Positions 11,471-24,593 of a DNA stretch of 64,000 nucleotides are shown here, in pieces. The stretch covers positions 21,748,501 through 21,812,500 of the forward strand of contig NC_056538.1 in the NCBI RefSeq assembly GCF_910596095.1, given 5' to 3'. Under the pieces are notes generated by a model. It was not told the origin of the DNA and made no database searches. It saw only the letters and a list, made by a program, of their open reading frames with translations. How positions within the stretch are numbered: the first letter of the stretch is position 1; each line of letters begins with the position of its first letter. A program made the position numbers and the translations under genes. This DNA comes from Thunnus maccoyii. Lineage: Eukaryota > Chordata > Actinopteri > Scombriformes > Scombridae.

Positions 11471-13036
11471 CTATGATTTCTTAGTTTTAACGGATGATGT
11501 TACCGTTACTGCTAACTTTTATGTAATATATTACAGTATGTGAATAGTAAGCAAGATGATGTAACATTTCTGACATTTAATTTATAAATCTTCTCTATAT
11601 AAGATATGATATTAATGAGGCAACAGATTTACTCTAGGTAAAAAACCATGGGTTACTTCATATTTATTATTTTTACTGCATAATTTACTCATAAATGATG
11701 AATGATAATTGTGGATTGCATATTGTTTACTGACTCATTGTAATAATAATTTTTAAATAAATCATTAAATTATTTGTTAGTTTTTCATACCAGCATTGTG
11801 TTAAACAAAGTTGTATTTTTTTATGATGTGCAGTATAATGTTTTTCCCAACATGTTGCAGCGCTGATATCTGGGGACACACTGTGATTAATTAAATGTAT
11901 ATATACATTTAATTGTCAGAGGTCTGGCTCAGTAATTAAGAGAAATCATTATATTATTGGGCTTCAATTCATTTAACTTCATTTAATCTATTTTTGGTCC
12001 TTTCACAACTAAATGACAATCTTTATTTACATTGGAACTTTGTAAATCTTGTATTGCCAGTGACATACAATACATTTGTCTCATCATATAGTTATATAAG
12101 TGGACAAACACAATTTTTACAAGGTACTGCATTTGAAATATAAATAAAATGAACATGGTTTCTTTGGATAGTCTAGATATTTAATATAGGTATCAGAAAT
12201 AATATATAAATAATATAATTCATATATAACTGTGTAAACGGCAAGAAAACACGGAAGGGTAAAGCCAGACGTTGTCTATTATATAATCATAATATACTCA
12301 CAGTCACATACTGTATTTGAAGACCTTAATTAACAGTTGTAACTAGGCCACAGCCACTCACAGAAGATATTTATCACCACACATTTGTGGACATGTACAC
12401 ATCAATTTTGTATAAAATATTTTACTAGTTTTATATTATTTAAATACAGTATTAAAGATAACAAGTGTGATTTATGTTTTGAAGCACAGTTTCACATGGT
12501 GTCAGTTTTAATCATTTACATAAATGTAGAACCAAGTGTTGCCCAGCAGATGTCACCATGTTAAATATACCATTGCTTGAAAAAACCATTCAGGTATGCC
12601 GATCAGATGTATTTTTTTCCCACTGACAACTGGTTTAGAGTTCATGTATTATTAAAGGTGCATATGTTAGTTATCAGTCTAACATTGATTAATAAAGATC
12701 AAGTACTGTATCAGTCATTTTAGCATAGCTCCATCTAAATTCATTATATTTTATGCATGGCTTCAAATGTTTGTTAGTCATGCATGCAGAGTCATACAGA
12801 GCATTAGTTTATGTTTTCATCAATGATAAGTCATTATCCTTATTTTAAAGTGTTACGCTGGCATAAGCACCCTACCCAGATGGTTTTCATACTGGGATAA
12901 CCAAACCTCCCTCTGGGGGATACTGTGATATAAAGACCACCTGTCACATCATCTGTTTCTGAAAAGACCTCACACTCTAATCAACCAACTAGCCTAAAAT
13001 TCACAACTCACACAGTGCCCACTCTCAGACCCCTTA
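11471..13036. repeat. duplicated 3' flank, copy 2
   Basis: Non-coding DNA matching 1914-3555, including the 24-bp AT palindrome near 11889-11912. It joins directly to the upstream flank of gene C at about 13036, which defines the tandem duplication unit. Confidence 0.85.
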
Positions 13037-13835
13037 TCACCTATAAAACAGATTTCAAATATTGTTGTCATTGTGCCATTATGTCATTATTGTCATCAGT
13101 GAGTACAGAATTATTTAAAATCAATTCCACATACAAAAAAGAGACATGTACAGACATATACATATCACATAACCACAAGAGTCTGCACCAGTCTGCACCA
13201 CGATCACCATATTTCAACAGTAGACCTATGCAGCATTTAGTAGGATTTTACCAATGTTCTCTATCTTTCCAAATAATTTACACATATAATTTGTTTATGG
13301 TGAAAATAACTGAAAACCACTCACACAATAACATCATTTTCAGTATCCCAAGTCATTTATTATTACTGCAGTATTTACCTGCTTGCAGTGCTGTACTCCA
13401 CAAAATTCTTGACCTTGCTTTATTTAACATTTTCCAAAATTGTGGCTGTTCTATCACCTTTTGCATCTTGGTTCAAATTTCTCTCCTGAGCAGTAAAGTT
13501 GATTTATTTTATAGATAAATGTACCTTTCCAAACAATTTAAGCTCAGTATCTTTTTAAGCTTTTGTCAAGTATGTGATGTGTCACATATGTGAGTTGGCC
13601 AAATTGTACAGTTTTTAGGGGCCTCAGAAAATAAAAATGTTTTGAATCTATATTGTATAACACACACAGTACTTTATGGGTGTGCACTGAATGTAGCAAT
13701 AACCTTACCAATGTAAGATTGTTGTGCCCTGTGGGAAATAAATCACCCTTTTATGAAGGGAGCACGTTCTCCTGCATCCGACACAGTTGTTATAAGTGCT
13801 GCATCCTTGTCTCTCTTAAAAAATGCAGAGCAAAC
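13037..13835. repeat. duplicated 5' flank, upstream of gene C
   Basis: Near copy of 7347-8146. It should hold gene C's promoter. I could not point to a convincing TATA box or other element. Confidence 0.8.
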
Positions 13836-16800
13836 ATGTATGAGCTGGAAAGATCCATGCTTTTATATTTGTCTGTTCTCTACTTGAACGCAGCTTCTGG
13901 CTGTGAACTGCTCAGCAGGTTTGATATGCCAAGTTCGTTCAAGCAGGGAGACATAATGATCGGGGGGATTTTCCCAGTTTTGAACAAAGAGATAAGCAGC
14001 ACTTCTACATTTGATAGGGACCCACCTGGAGTGAAGTGCGCAGGGTAAGTTTAAACAGATCTGAGTTTTTCACGCTTCATACAGCCTCCTCTAATATTAT
14101 CTTAAAATTGTAACCTCATATGTACATGTAGCATCGCTTTTATTTTACAACCTATTGCAAAACCTTTTTAGATTTGACCTTCGAGTGTTTCGATGGACCC
14201 AAGTGATGATATTTGCAATTGAAGAAATCAACAAAGATCCTGCTCTCCTGCCAAACATATCGCTTGGCTATAGGATTCTTAACTCTTGTGCATCTCCCAC
14301 AAATACTTTACGTGCTGCACTAACTCTGTCTAGTAGACCAGAAGAGACAGAGTCAAGTTCCCCTTGTCCTCCAGCAATATCTGCCCTCATAGCTGAGTCT
14401 GGATCATCTCAGTCTTTAGCTGTGGCTGGAACCCTTGGACCATTTCAAATGCCAGTTGTAAGAGATTATTTAGATGTTTTATTTCATTATTGTTCTGTGA
14501 TAATTGATGATTTTCAAGTGCTTGTTGTGACATTTCATAAGACTTCTATTGGTGTTTTTTCTTTCAGGTAAGTTACTTCTCAACATGTGCCTGTCTGAGT
14601 AACAGAGCTAAATATCCTACTTTTTTTCGAACAATCCCCAGCGACTATTTCCAGGCAAAAGCTCTGGCTGCACTGGTCAAACGTTTTGGCTGGCAGTGGG
14701 TTGGAGCCATACAGTCAGACAATGACTATGGGAGGAATGGGATCCTGGCTTTTACTGAAGAGGTTAAAAAGCTTGGGGTTTGTGTTGCATTTGTTGGGAC
14801 AATTCTACGGACATACTCTATGGATAAAATACTGGATGTTGTGGAACTGATTAAGCAGTCAACTGTCAAAGTCATTCTTGCTTTTGTTCCTGAGGGTGAC
14901 TTTTATCCTTTGATGAAAGAGGTTGTGAAACAGAACATTACAGGAATTCAGTGGATTGGCAGCGAGGCCTGGATAACAGCTTCTCGACCCTCCACTTCAG
15001 AAATCTACCAAGCTTTTGGAGGAGCCCTTGGATTCGTGGTGAAGAAAATGGCTATTCCAAACCTAAAACCATTCCTTACAGGCATAAGCCCTTATACTGA
15101 TCCAGGTGCAGCATTTGTGAGGGATTTCTGGGAGATTATAGTGGGCTGTAGACCTGCTTTGTCAGGGGAGCACACAGGTTCTGAGGCAACAAATGAAATA
15201 TGCACAGGCAATGAGACATTAATGAATTCCCAGGATGTGTTCTTCAATGTCACACAGCTCAGAGTTTCTTATAATGTGTATAAAGCAGTTTATGCAATTG
15301 CACATGCTCTTCACCAGCTTGTATTTTGCCAACCAGTTGGAGAAAAAAGAGTGAGGCCATGTTTGAACATATCAGAAATTCAGCCCAAAAAGGTGAGAAA
15401 TAGTGCAAGTAATCGTTAGCAACACATAAGTACAAATAAACATTTTATTTACCTGTATAGAAATAATCTTGTTAATGTGAACAAAAACATAAAAATGTCT
15501 AACAGATAATCTGTTTTGCTTTTCACTTTGCTGTTCTCAGGTCACTGATCACCTACAAAGAGTGAATTTTAGGAATCAGTTTGGGGATAATGTGTTCTTT
15601 GATGAAAACGGCGACCCTCCTGCTTCTTATGATGTTATTAACTGGCAGCTGAGAGATGGGCAGGTGCAACATGTGACTTTGGGTCATTTTTCCTCTGCTG
15701 CTAACGGTGATTATGAGCTCAGCATCCAGGAGGAAGAGATAGTGTGGAGAACTGGAAAAATGGTAATCAAGGAGACTTTTTTCATGCACCAAGCTTGTTG
15801 TTTATCAACTATGTGTCTTGTTGAAACATTAGATCAGTATGACATTTTTTGGGCTGCACTATACTTATATTGTATAAGCTTTTTTAATTTTTTTTTTATT
15901 TCTCAGGTTCCGACATCAGTGTGCTCTAATGTTTGTCCAATAGGAACCAGGAAGGCTCAAATTAAGGGAAAACCCACCTGCTGTTTTGACTGCATCCCGT
16001 GTGCTGACGGAACTATAGCCAATTCAACAGGTACATGTATCCACAGCATGTGTGCTATACTAAACCAAACATGCACAATCCAGTGTCATTGCATGTATTT
16101 AATGTTTACCATCTCCATATTAAAAATATCAGTGTCAGTTTAACTAGATTCATTATTAAATATAATGCTTTTCAATTGCATTTGGTGGTATAATTTCCTG
16201 CAAATGTGAGATCCAGATGCAGAACTCATACATTCAGTTCATGTTCAACAGGCGCAGCAGATTGCACACCCTGTCCACAGGAATACTGGTCCAATGACAG
16301 AAAAGACAAGTGCATTCCTAAAACTATTGAGTTCCTGACATATTATGAACCGATGGGAATAGCTCTCACAGTTGTGTCCCTGCTAGGAGCCACTCTGTCG
16401 CTGGCCACGATGACCATCTTTATCCACTCCAGAGACACCCCTGTGATAAAGGCCAGCAACTCTGAGCTGAGCTGTTTTTTGCTGTTTTCTCTTTCTTTGT
16501 GTTTTCTCTGTCCCCTCACTTTCATCGGCAGACCTACAGTCTGGACTTGCATGCTGCGCCACACAGCTTTTGGAGTGACATTTGCACTTTGTGTTTCCTG
16601 TGTCTTGGGAAAGACTATTGTTGTCGTTACAGCTTTCAAAGCCACGTTTCCTGGCAGCAAAGTTGCAGGAAAGTTTGGTCCTGCACAGCAACGGATCATA
16701 GTTTGCTCATGCACTTTAATTCAGATAGTAATATGTGTGTTGTGGCTAAAGTTAAACCCACCTTTCCCAGACATGGTTTTCAGATACAGCAATAAGAAGA

Positions 16801-17150
16801 TTGTTTTAGAATGCAACACTGGCTCTGAGGCTGCTTTCTATGCAGTGCTGGGGTACATAGGGCTTCTTGCAATAATATGTTTGGTCCTGGCATTTCTAGC
16901 AAGAAAGTTGCCTGATAACTTTAATGAAGCCAAATTTATCACCTTTAGCATGCTGATATTCTGTGCTGTCTGGATCACTTTTATCCCAGCATATGTCAGC
17001 TCCCCTGGAAAGTTCACTGTAGCTGTTGAGATATTTGCAATTTTGTCTTCAGCATATGGTTTATTAATTTGCATTTTTGCACCTAAATGTCACATAATAT
17101 TGATAAAGCCAGAGAGAAATACCAAGAAGCATATTATGGGAAAACTATGA
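13836..17150 (+). CDS. Gene C: V2R-like (OlfC) class C GPCR, intact
   Basis: Intact six-exon receptor of 854 aa. Exons: 13836-14044, 14172-14457, 14568-15392, 15541-15762, 15907-16030 and 16252-17150; total 2565 bp. In this family the protein sits in the dendritic membrane of olfactory neurons and the VFT binds amino-acid-like ligands. A signal peptide lies in residues 1-22 (second possible start at Met 8). The VFT spans about 30-480, with GESGS-like [16 protein letters not shown] at the usual amino-acid contact position and WIGSEAW. The CRD is about 515-565 and the 7TM about 575-825 with [18 protein letters not shown]. The start Met lies upstream of the hydrophobic segment, and B uses the same one. 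The 3' flank resembles A and B only to about 17250, and the tail ends MGKL rather than MGKNQNK. A polyadenylation signal AATAAA lies at 17404. The receptor class is certain; the ligand is unknown. Confidence 0.93.
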
Positions 17151-18509
17151 TTTCTTAATTGATGACACTGTCCTGCATACTTTTATGTAACGTACTGTTG
17201 TAGAGTATGTGAGTGAAGCGAGATGATGTAATGTTTGATATAATACAGAGTCTGCATCCATAAGTATGACAAATGTTCCATATTTAAAAAAACAAACATC
17301 TTTTTTTTTCTTTTTTAATATATAGTCTCTATCATCCTTAAAATGATGATAGTAAAAAAATGTTTATAAACTTTGAGACTCAAATTACATTCACATTAGT
17401 GCCAATAAAAAAATAATAATAAAAATTAAAAACTCTGTCATTGTCTGTGGGTTTTTATTATCATCATTTAGAGTAACAAATACAATTTTTAAATTAAATA
17501 TTACAGACATACGGACAACACAGTGCTCTATGCTGATAGTTTAGAGAGATGTTCTGCAAAAGTAAAAGCTATATATAGCTTATAATATAAACTCAAATAA
17601 CTCAATTTAATCATTGTGTTTGTATGTGTTTATAGAATTTTACAATTAGAACGTTTTAACTAAGTTTCAACATACAGTAAATATTTGCATCATTATAGAA
17701 CGGTTTGTATGGTGGCCCTGAGAGCTTAACGCACTGCAAATTAAAAAAACACATCCACATAGACAAAATACAAACAAATTAAGAAACATCTTCATCACTT
17801 TGACAACATGCTGCAAATTCAGACACAATACAATACAGACAATACAACACATTACAATAATGCGCTGCAAATACAGACAACACATTACAGAAATGCTCTG
17901 CAAAAGACACAACAGATAAATATACACATTAAATAAACACAACAGAAGTGTTTCCAAAGTGATGAACACATCTGGACATGCTTGTTGTTGCCATGGTTCA
18001 TGACTCATGGTGTTATTGAAGTGAGCTATCTAAATGAGCTAAAATATTAGTGTTTTTGGTTTATTTTAATATTGTGATTGCATGTCCACACACATTCGTC
18101 ACTTTTAAGTGTCTTCTGGAAACACTTCAGTTATTTTTATTTATTGTGTATATTTATCTGTTGTGTCTTTATTTGCAGCGCATTTCTGTAATGTGTTGTG
18201 TTGTTTGTATTGTGTTGTGTTGTCTGAATTTGCAGCGTGTTTTCTAAATGTTGCACGTGTTGACAAATTGGTGAAGATATTTTCTTTATTTGCTGTTGAT
18301 GCAGTGCACTGAGGTCTCAGGGCCACCATAAGTTTGTGAAGTGAAAACATGTTTTACCCTGTACTTCAGCAAACGTATTTCAAAAAGGATAGCCTTATTG
18401 CATTTCCAGCATAAATCTTTAATAGTTCATATAACATAAAGTCATTTCTTACAAATTACTTTATTATACATGTAAATTCTATTTTAACACATGTAATGTG
18501 CTGTCATTT
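17151..18509. other. intergenic between convergent genes C and D
   Basis: About 100 bp still resembles the A/B 3' flank. The rest is AT-rich and contains the foldback element 17708-18330. A minus-strand AATAAA for gene D lies at 18460-18465. No gene is seen. Confidence 0.6.
17708..18330. mobile_element. foldback/MITE-like element with long inverted arms
   Basis: The left arm (17708-17957) and right arm (18112-18330) are inverted copies of each other with scattered mismatches. Both ends read TATGGTGGCCCTGAGA when taken inward. A short GTTTG lies just outside each end, possibly the remnant of a target duplication. There is no coding capacity. I infer a non-autonomous DNA transposon of unassigned superfamily. 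Confidence 0.75.
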
Positions 18510-21500
18510 TCATTTGTGCATCATTTTCTTCTTGGAGTTTTCTTCTGGTTTCAGAATTATGATATAGCACTTTGGAGCAAAAATGCAAAAAAGGAGACCA
18601 AAGCTCGAAGTTAAAATAGCAAAGATGTGGACAGCCACCGTGTACTTCCCAGCTGTGCTCACATAAACTGGAATAAAAGTAATCCACACTGCAAAGAATA
18701 TCAGCATGCTGAAGGTGATGAACTTTGCCTCGTTAAAATTATCAGGCAACTTCCGAGCCAGAAAAGCCATTAAGAAGCACATACAGGCCAGGATGCCGAT
18801 GTATCCAAGAACGCACCAGAAGCCAACCTCTGAGCCAGTAACGCACTCGATGATGATGGTAGCACTGTGGTAATCCGTATTATTGTGGGCATGAGGTGGA
18901 CTGGTGATCAGCCAGATAAGACAGATTATTACCTGATCAATGGGGAAAACAGCAAGATGTTTATTTTAATCAGCACAGTTGAAAAGATATTTATAAATTG
19001 CTGATTTTCGGATAGTATTTTTACCTGGACAGCTGTTCCTAAAAACACACTGGCTCTCTGCTGTTTTGGTCCAAACCATTTCATGACATTACTTCCTGGC
19101 AGTGTGGACCTAAAGGCCATTAGGACCACCCCTGTCTTGGCCAGGAGGCATGAAATGCAGAGGGCAAAACTGATCCCAAATGCTGGGTACCTGATGCGGC
19201 AAAGCCAGTCTGAGGGCTCTCCGATGAACAACAGGCCAACAAGGAAACATACGGCAAGAAACACCAAGAAAAGGAAGCTCAATTCCATGTTGTTTGCCCG
19301 AACCAATGGTGTGTCTTTATACATGAAGAATAGGGCAAGGATGGAGAGGGAAATGCAAGCTCCAAGGACAGATACCACACACAGCACAATACCCATTATT
19401 TCATGGTAAGAAAGGAACTCAATTGTCTTTGGGATACAGAGATCTCTGGCTTTATTGGACCATCTGTCCTCTGAGCAGCGTGAGCATTCTAAAGAATCTG
19501 GAGAGAGAAAAGGACATTTTAATGTAGAGACTCTACCTTTAGATTAATACATGTCAAACTGTATTCATATAATTTAGGGGAATGTGTTAAAAAATGAAAG
19601 AACTCAACACACCATTTTCATAACTAACTTCTCCCTCAGCACAGGGGACACAGTCAAAACAGCAGATGGGTTCCCCCTTCCTCCTGGCGATGCGGGAACC
19701 TGGAGGACAAGTGTCACTGCAAACAGACCGGGAAGCCTGAGAGGCAGAGTTCAGCCACTCAGAAAGACACTGATTTCAATCAATGTGACTATACACTTCT
19801 GTCCCTGCAGCCTGTAGTTCAGATACAGACTCAAAGTGATGATAATTATGTGAACTAAAGAGGGAGAAACTAAGTGTGACCTATTGATGATCTGTTACAA
19901 CTACAACTGAAGACAATTAAGTGGTCATAATTTTATAAAAGAATTAACAAGATAATTACGAGGCAGTAATTGTGTAACAATCCAGTTACACAATAAGTGA
20001 ATTATTTTCATTACCAGATGATTACCAGAGCACTCAGTTTATCATCATCCAATCCCCAAAAACATAATATCATAATATGTAGCAGTATTTCTTTCTTGTA
20101 ATTGTGATTACTGTATTTCTGACATATTCTTCGTAGCAAGTCTAATGAAATTAATAGCTGTGTTTGCCCTACAAATGTGATATAAATAGCATTAATACAT
20201 GTATAAATTACCATAATGAAAATTATTTGCAAAATACAATTTTCACTTTGTAATCACCTCTGCAATTACCCATTCACAAATGTGGGTATTAAAATGGTTA
20301 TTGCAACTAAATGCAAATTGTTATCAGAATATTAGGTTATTAATGTGGTTCATGTTTACAGCATTCATATGAAATTTCAGCTTGAGTAGGTTATACTTCT
20401 CTTTGAACTCTTTCAGGGGGTACCTACATGTTTAACAATACATTATATTGCACAGTAATAAGAGCAGATTGGCTGATGTGTTGATCAACAGTACATACAA
20501 CAGTCTAAGGGGTGAACATGGCCTCAAGCCTGTTTGCAGAGAACACACCTTCTTCCCAACAGGCCACTGAATCACTGAGTCATTTATCACCAGGCTGTAT
20601 CCATCAGGCAATGAGGCATCATAGAAGCCTACTTTAACCAAATGTAGTGAGCCATCAGGCATCCTCTGCCAGTTAAGGAGATCATAGTAAGCGATGGGGT
20701 CACCATTTTGATCAAAGCTGACTTTTTCTCCAAGTGCAGAAAAATTTGTATGCTTCATGTAGTGGATGAGCTGAGAGAAGATGAAAACAGGTTAACTAAA
20801 CACAAACTATGGTGCATTTTACTTCTTTCTCAGCCTTTTAAAAAATCTACTGATCCTGAGAATATCTCTTACCTGCCAAGATTGAAAATTCTTAGGGTCT
20901 GCACAGGTGCCGTTAAGGAAAGGCCCCTGTCCAATTATGCAGTCACTCATATCTTGCAATGCATGGGCTACAAGATACACAGCCTTGTAAACATTATATG
21001 ACACTCTTAGCTGTGTTACATCAGAATAAGGAGAGTAAACATCCTTTAAATCCTCCGTCCCTTTACATGGACATCTGTCTAGGTACTTGTCGACCCCGTG
21101 AGAGTGGCTGTTCACGGACCCATTTAGCCGACAGTTAAACATCTCTTCCCAAAATTCTGCCAGGTAAGCTGAGTCATGTATGTACGATGGTCTGAGACTG
21201 ATGAGGTGTTGCTTCAACCCTGGAATTGCTTCTGCCCTCCGGATAGCAAATCCTAATGTTCCCGTCAGGAGATCTCCAAATTTTTCCCAGAGTGATTTGG
21301 CAGTGGACCAGGCCTCACTGGCAATCCACTGCAGGTCGGTTATGTTTCGACGTCTGATTTCTCTCAGAATAGTCTGAAGCTCTGATTCACTAGAAAAGTT
21401 AATGATGACCTTGGAGGATGCCACCTAAACAGTGAAAATGTAATTATTGTTAATACTGATGACAACAACTGACATGATGAGACAATCCAGTACATGCAAG

Positions 21501-23331
21501 CCCTTCTGTGAAGTTGAGAAATTACTTGATGATACTTTTTAAGGACATAGTTTATAGTGCTGTTTTAAAAACACTGTAAACTATACAGTAAAGTCTGCAT
21601 TTCCAAAAAACAGAAAGGAAAAAATGTGGCACTCTATGTCTAAAACAGAAAAATAATTAGCTCATGTGTGAATTTTATTTACAATCAATAGGCTGACAAA
21701 TGTTACTGACTTTTTTTGGGGGGGAAAGACAGTGATGATGTTTTTTAGGTGGGTGCTTTACCCACATGAAATTCCGTGCAGGAGGATAACACCTGTTTCC
21801 TCTCATGATTATACATTATACAGTGCTGCAATGCAATAACATTGCATAGTAAGGCCTGATAAATGACGACAGAGTTGAATCAACATATTTCTGAAACTAT
21901 CATAATATTTAACATTATAGGTTTCTGAAAGGTAGTATTTACTGCAGGAGTGTATATTATTTTTTCTACCCCTTGTATGCAAGAGAAATTTGCATTGACC
22001 CACAATACCTGAATATTATCAAGAAGCTCATCTACATCTTGCTGACTTAGTGCTACAGGGTAGAGGTGTGTGTAGGCAGCACACACACCATAGTGCACTG
22101 ACTCCTGGAGGAAGAGCTGGATGGCAAAGCGAGCGTATTCAGATTTAGCTCCAATGACTCCCACCCAGGTCCAGCCGAAATAGCTAACCAAGCGCGCCAG
22201 GGCTCTGATCTGGAAGGCATCACTAGGCATGGTCCGCATGAATGTAGGGAACTCTCTTTGGTTACTCAGACAGCTGCAGGATGCAAAGTAGCTCACCTGG
22301 TATTATAGCAAACAATAGTTAACCCTCTGCACACTTTGGCTCACTCAAAAGGCTGTATCAAATTTCTCCAAACAATACCACCGTCTTTAAAAGCATTCAG
22401 TGGTGCAGAATTTCTGCTTCACTTGAATTTAAATGGCAGTTTGCAGTCTAGCAATTTAACTATCCAGCTGCTTACACTGTAAGCATAATAAATGATACAT
22501 TTACAAATACAGCACTATATACTTGAAAGTCTACTCAACAGTAGCAAAATATATGGAAAAATGGCAAATGATTATACATGACAGGAGACTGATTTTACAT
22601 GGCAAAACACATACTCTATAAATATTACCAAAATCAAAGTTTAGGCAGTCTCACCAGGGGGATGTGGAAAGAACCTAGATTTCTTAGCAGAGCCATAGAC
22701 ACCCCAGAGCCAGCATCTCCTATAATTACTGGGGACACAGCCTGGCTAACGGCACCACAGCCTAAATTAGAGTCAGTGTCTATCTCCAGACCTTTGCCCC
22801 TCTCTGGTTGACCGTTCACCAGTAGTAAAGATGCTTTCAGAGACGCAGGTATGTTGTCACCGCTGTCACGGATGTGGAAACCCAGCTTAAGGTGTGGCAG
22901 GAGGTCATTGCGCTGGTTGATCTCTTTGATTGCAAAAGTCATGGTCTGCATCCAGCGCAAGGCACGGGAGCTGAAACTGTAGTGAAAAGCAGTTAATCAC
23001 ACAGCAGCACAGATATAAACATTAACGTACTATAAATACAAATATAGTAAAATAAAATGTATGTGCTACACATGGATACTATTATAAGATGCATTCAAAT
23101 ATTTACTCACTACTTATATGTACTTAGTGTTGGTTTTTTTTTGTATGTTGGAAGAGAAGAAAGAGGACTGTAGTGCAGAGGGAATAAGCCCCCTATAACT
23201 ACATCTCCATCTTCGTACAGATTATTTGTCTCCTCTTCCCCCATGAAAACGCAGTTATCCAGAGCAGCTGAGCCACTTTTGCCCCCAAAGAGAGAAAGCA
23301 ACATAAGAAGTTTGGCAGCCACCAATGCCAT
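18510..23331 (-). CDS. Gene D: V2R-like receptor with an intron inside TM4
   Basis: Eight-exon gene, 874 aa, frame intact. Exons in transcript order: 23331-23111, 22976-22655, 22296-22009, 21424-20873, 20770-20549, 19736-19613, 19497-19025 and 18932-18510. The start at 23331 has G at +4 and is followed by the signal peptide [17 protein letters not shown]; an upstream in-frame Met at 23385 is possible. VFT motifs include [17 protein letters not shown] and WIASEAW; the CRD has CCFDCVPC; the 7TM has [18 protein letters not shown]. Two introns are additional to gene C: one splits the VFT exon after ...DNIQ, and a 92-nt GT-AG intron splits the 7TM exon after ...GTAVQ in TM4. The conserved Cys of the exon 1/exon 2 junction (KCxG in paralogues) is Tyr here, beside an A9 run, so an error or early decay is possible. 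The gene is convergent with C and divergent from E. Confidence 0.88.
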
Positions 23332-23451
23332 GACTGGCCCAGGGCTTGAAGGAGAACTCCAGCTCAGTTTTGTTAAATAATTCAAAAGTTAAATATGAGC
23401 TGGCCTTTTCTGGTCACATACAAAGGAATATGATATTTCAGGACACAGCTG

Positions 23452-23460
23452 ATTTATATA
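23452..23460 (-). promoter_or_regulatory. TATA-like box of gene D
   Basis: TATATAAAT read on the minus strand, about 120 bp upstream of the start codon at 23331. It is placed as expected for a core promoter with a short 5' UTR, but was found by pattern alone. Confidence 0.45.
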
Positions 23461-23769
23461 CTGTTGTGAACACACATAACTCTGAGGGGACCGCCCAGAT
23501 ACAGGAGTTATGACATGATTAAAGACAACACCTCATGTTCTTGGTGCAGCATGAACATACAGTAAATTAAAAAAAATCATACAACAATCAGCACTTCAGG
23601 TTGTTTTCTTAGTGACATATGATTAAGTTTTCTGTTGTGTTTGATTAGTTGTGATGTTGTAACAAAATAAGCTAATTAAACCATCAAGATCTGTTCTAAG
23701 ACTATGGCATTTAACTTTTTCGAGTATTTTGTCAAACAAAATCACTCAACTCTAATCTTACACCCTGTC

Positions 23770-24593
23770 TGCAATGGCTGCATAGAGAAAGTCCACAAAG
23801 GATGCGTTCAGCCTAAGCAGGTAGTTCCAGGTCTGAAAAGTGAAGCCAATGCAGAGGTGCCTTAAACCTGCATTCTCTCTAATGGCCATCAGGTGGCGAG
23901 TCCACTGGCTCCAGAAGGAAGTCAGATTGCATAGAAGTCTATGGGAAAATGATCCTACTTGATTTATTACCTCAGTAAAGGCTTTCCTAATGAATTTATG
24001 GTTTTAATTGCTAGTTTTCAGTCTTCTTCAATATAGCATGATGTTCATTTTGTAAATTATTTTATAAATAATGGTCCCTTTTAAATTTAAATTTGACGAT
24101 GAACAGGGTATGGTTTACGGCGTGGCTACGATGTTGGGGTTATGATGATGATTAGGTAACATAGCTGTAGCTATTTCAGTGTGTTTTCAGTTCATGAAAG
24201 TTAACTGTAACATTTTGGTTGCCTTAAAAAAGTCTTGTTCAGCATTTGGTTGTACTAAAAGTCCCTCTAAGAAGTGGAATGTTCAGTTTTTACTGTTTTT
24301 AAGTACATTTTGTTTTAATGGTTTTAAGCCTGTTTTTCGCTAGTGAAATTAAGCATTAGCATTTTCACAGTTAACCATAGACTGTAAATGCACCGTGCTA
24401 ACCAAGCTAGCAGCTAGCGTCAGCGTCAGCTCCACCCTCTTGTCCATATTTGGTCACTTCTCATCACTTCTGGCTCCAAATATCCAAGATGGCGACAGTC
24501 AAAATGCCAAACTCAAGGCTTCAAATGCAAATCCACAAACCAATGGGTGATGTCACGGTGGCTACGTCCATTATTTTTATACTGTCTATGGTT
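23770..24593. mobile_element. dispersed fish repeat with inverted ends AACCATAGAC
   Basis: The sequence around CATCAGGTGGCGAGTCCACT and TATAGAAGTC-like text, then CCAAGATGGCGAC and GGTGATGTCACGGTGGCTAC, is typical of a fish interspersed repeat. Its right part (24373-24593) starts AACCATAGACTGTA and ends with the inverse TACTGTCTATGGTT, giving short inverted termini. A short plus-frame stretch near 24233-24290 reads CSAFGCT...SKKWNVQF, faintly reminiscent of a THAP zinc finger, which some DNA transposases carry. One or two nested elements are possible. Confidence 0.55.

Noticed and set aside
18933-19024. Treating gene D's 7TM break as a pseudogene frameshift
   Set aside because: The gap has GT and AG ends, is in phase, and falls at the same codon as a similar gap in gene F, so an intron is the better reading.
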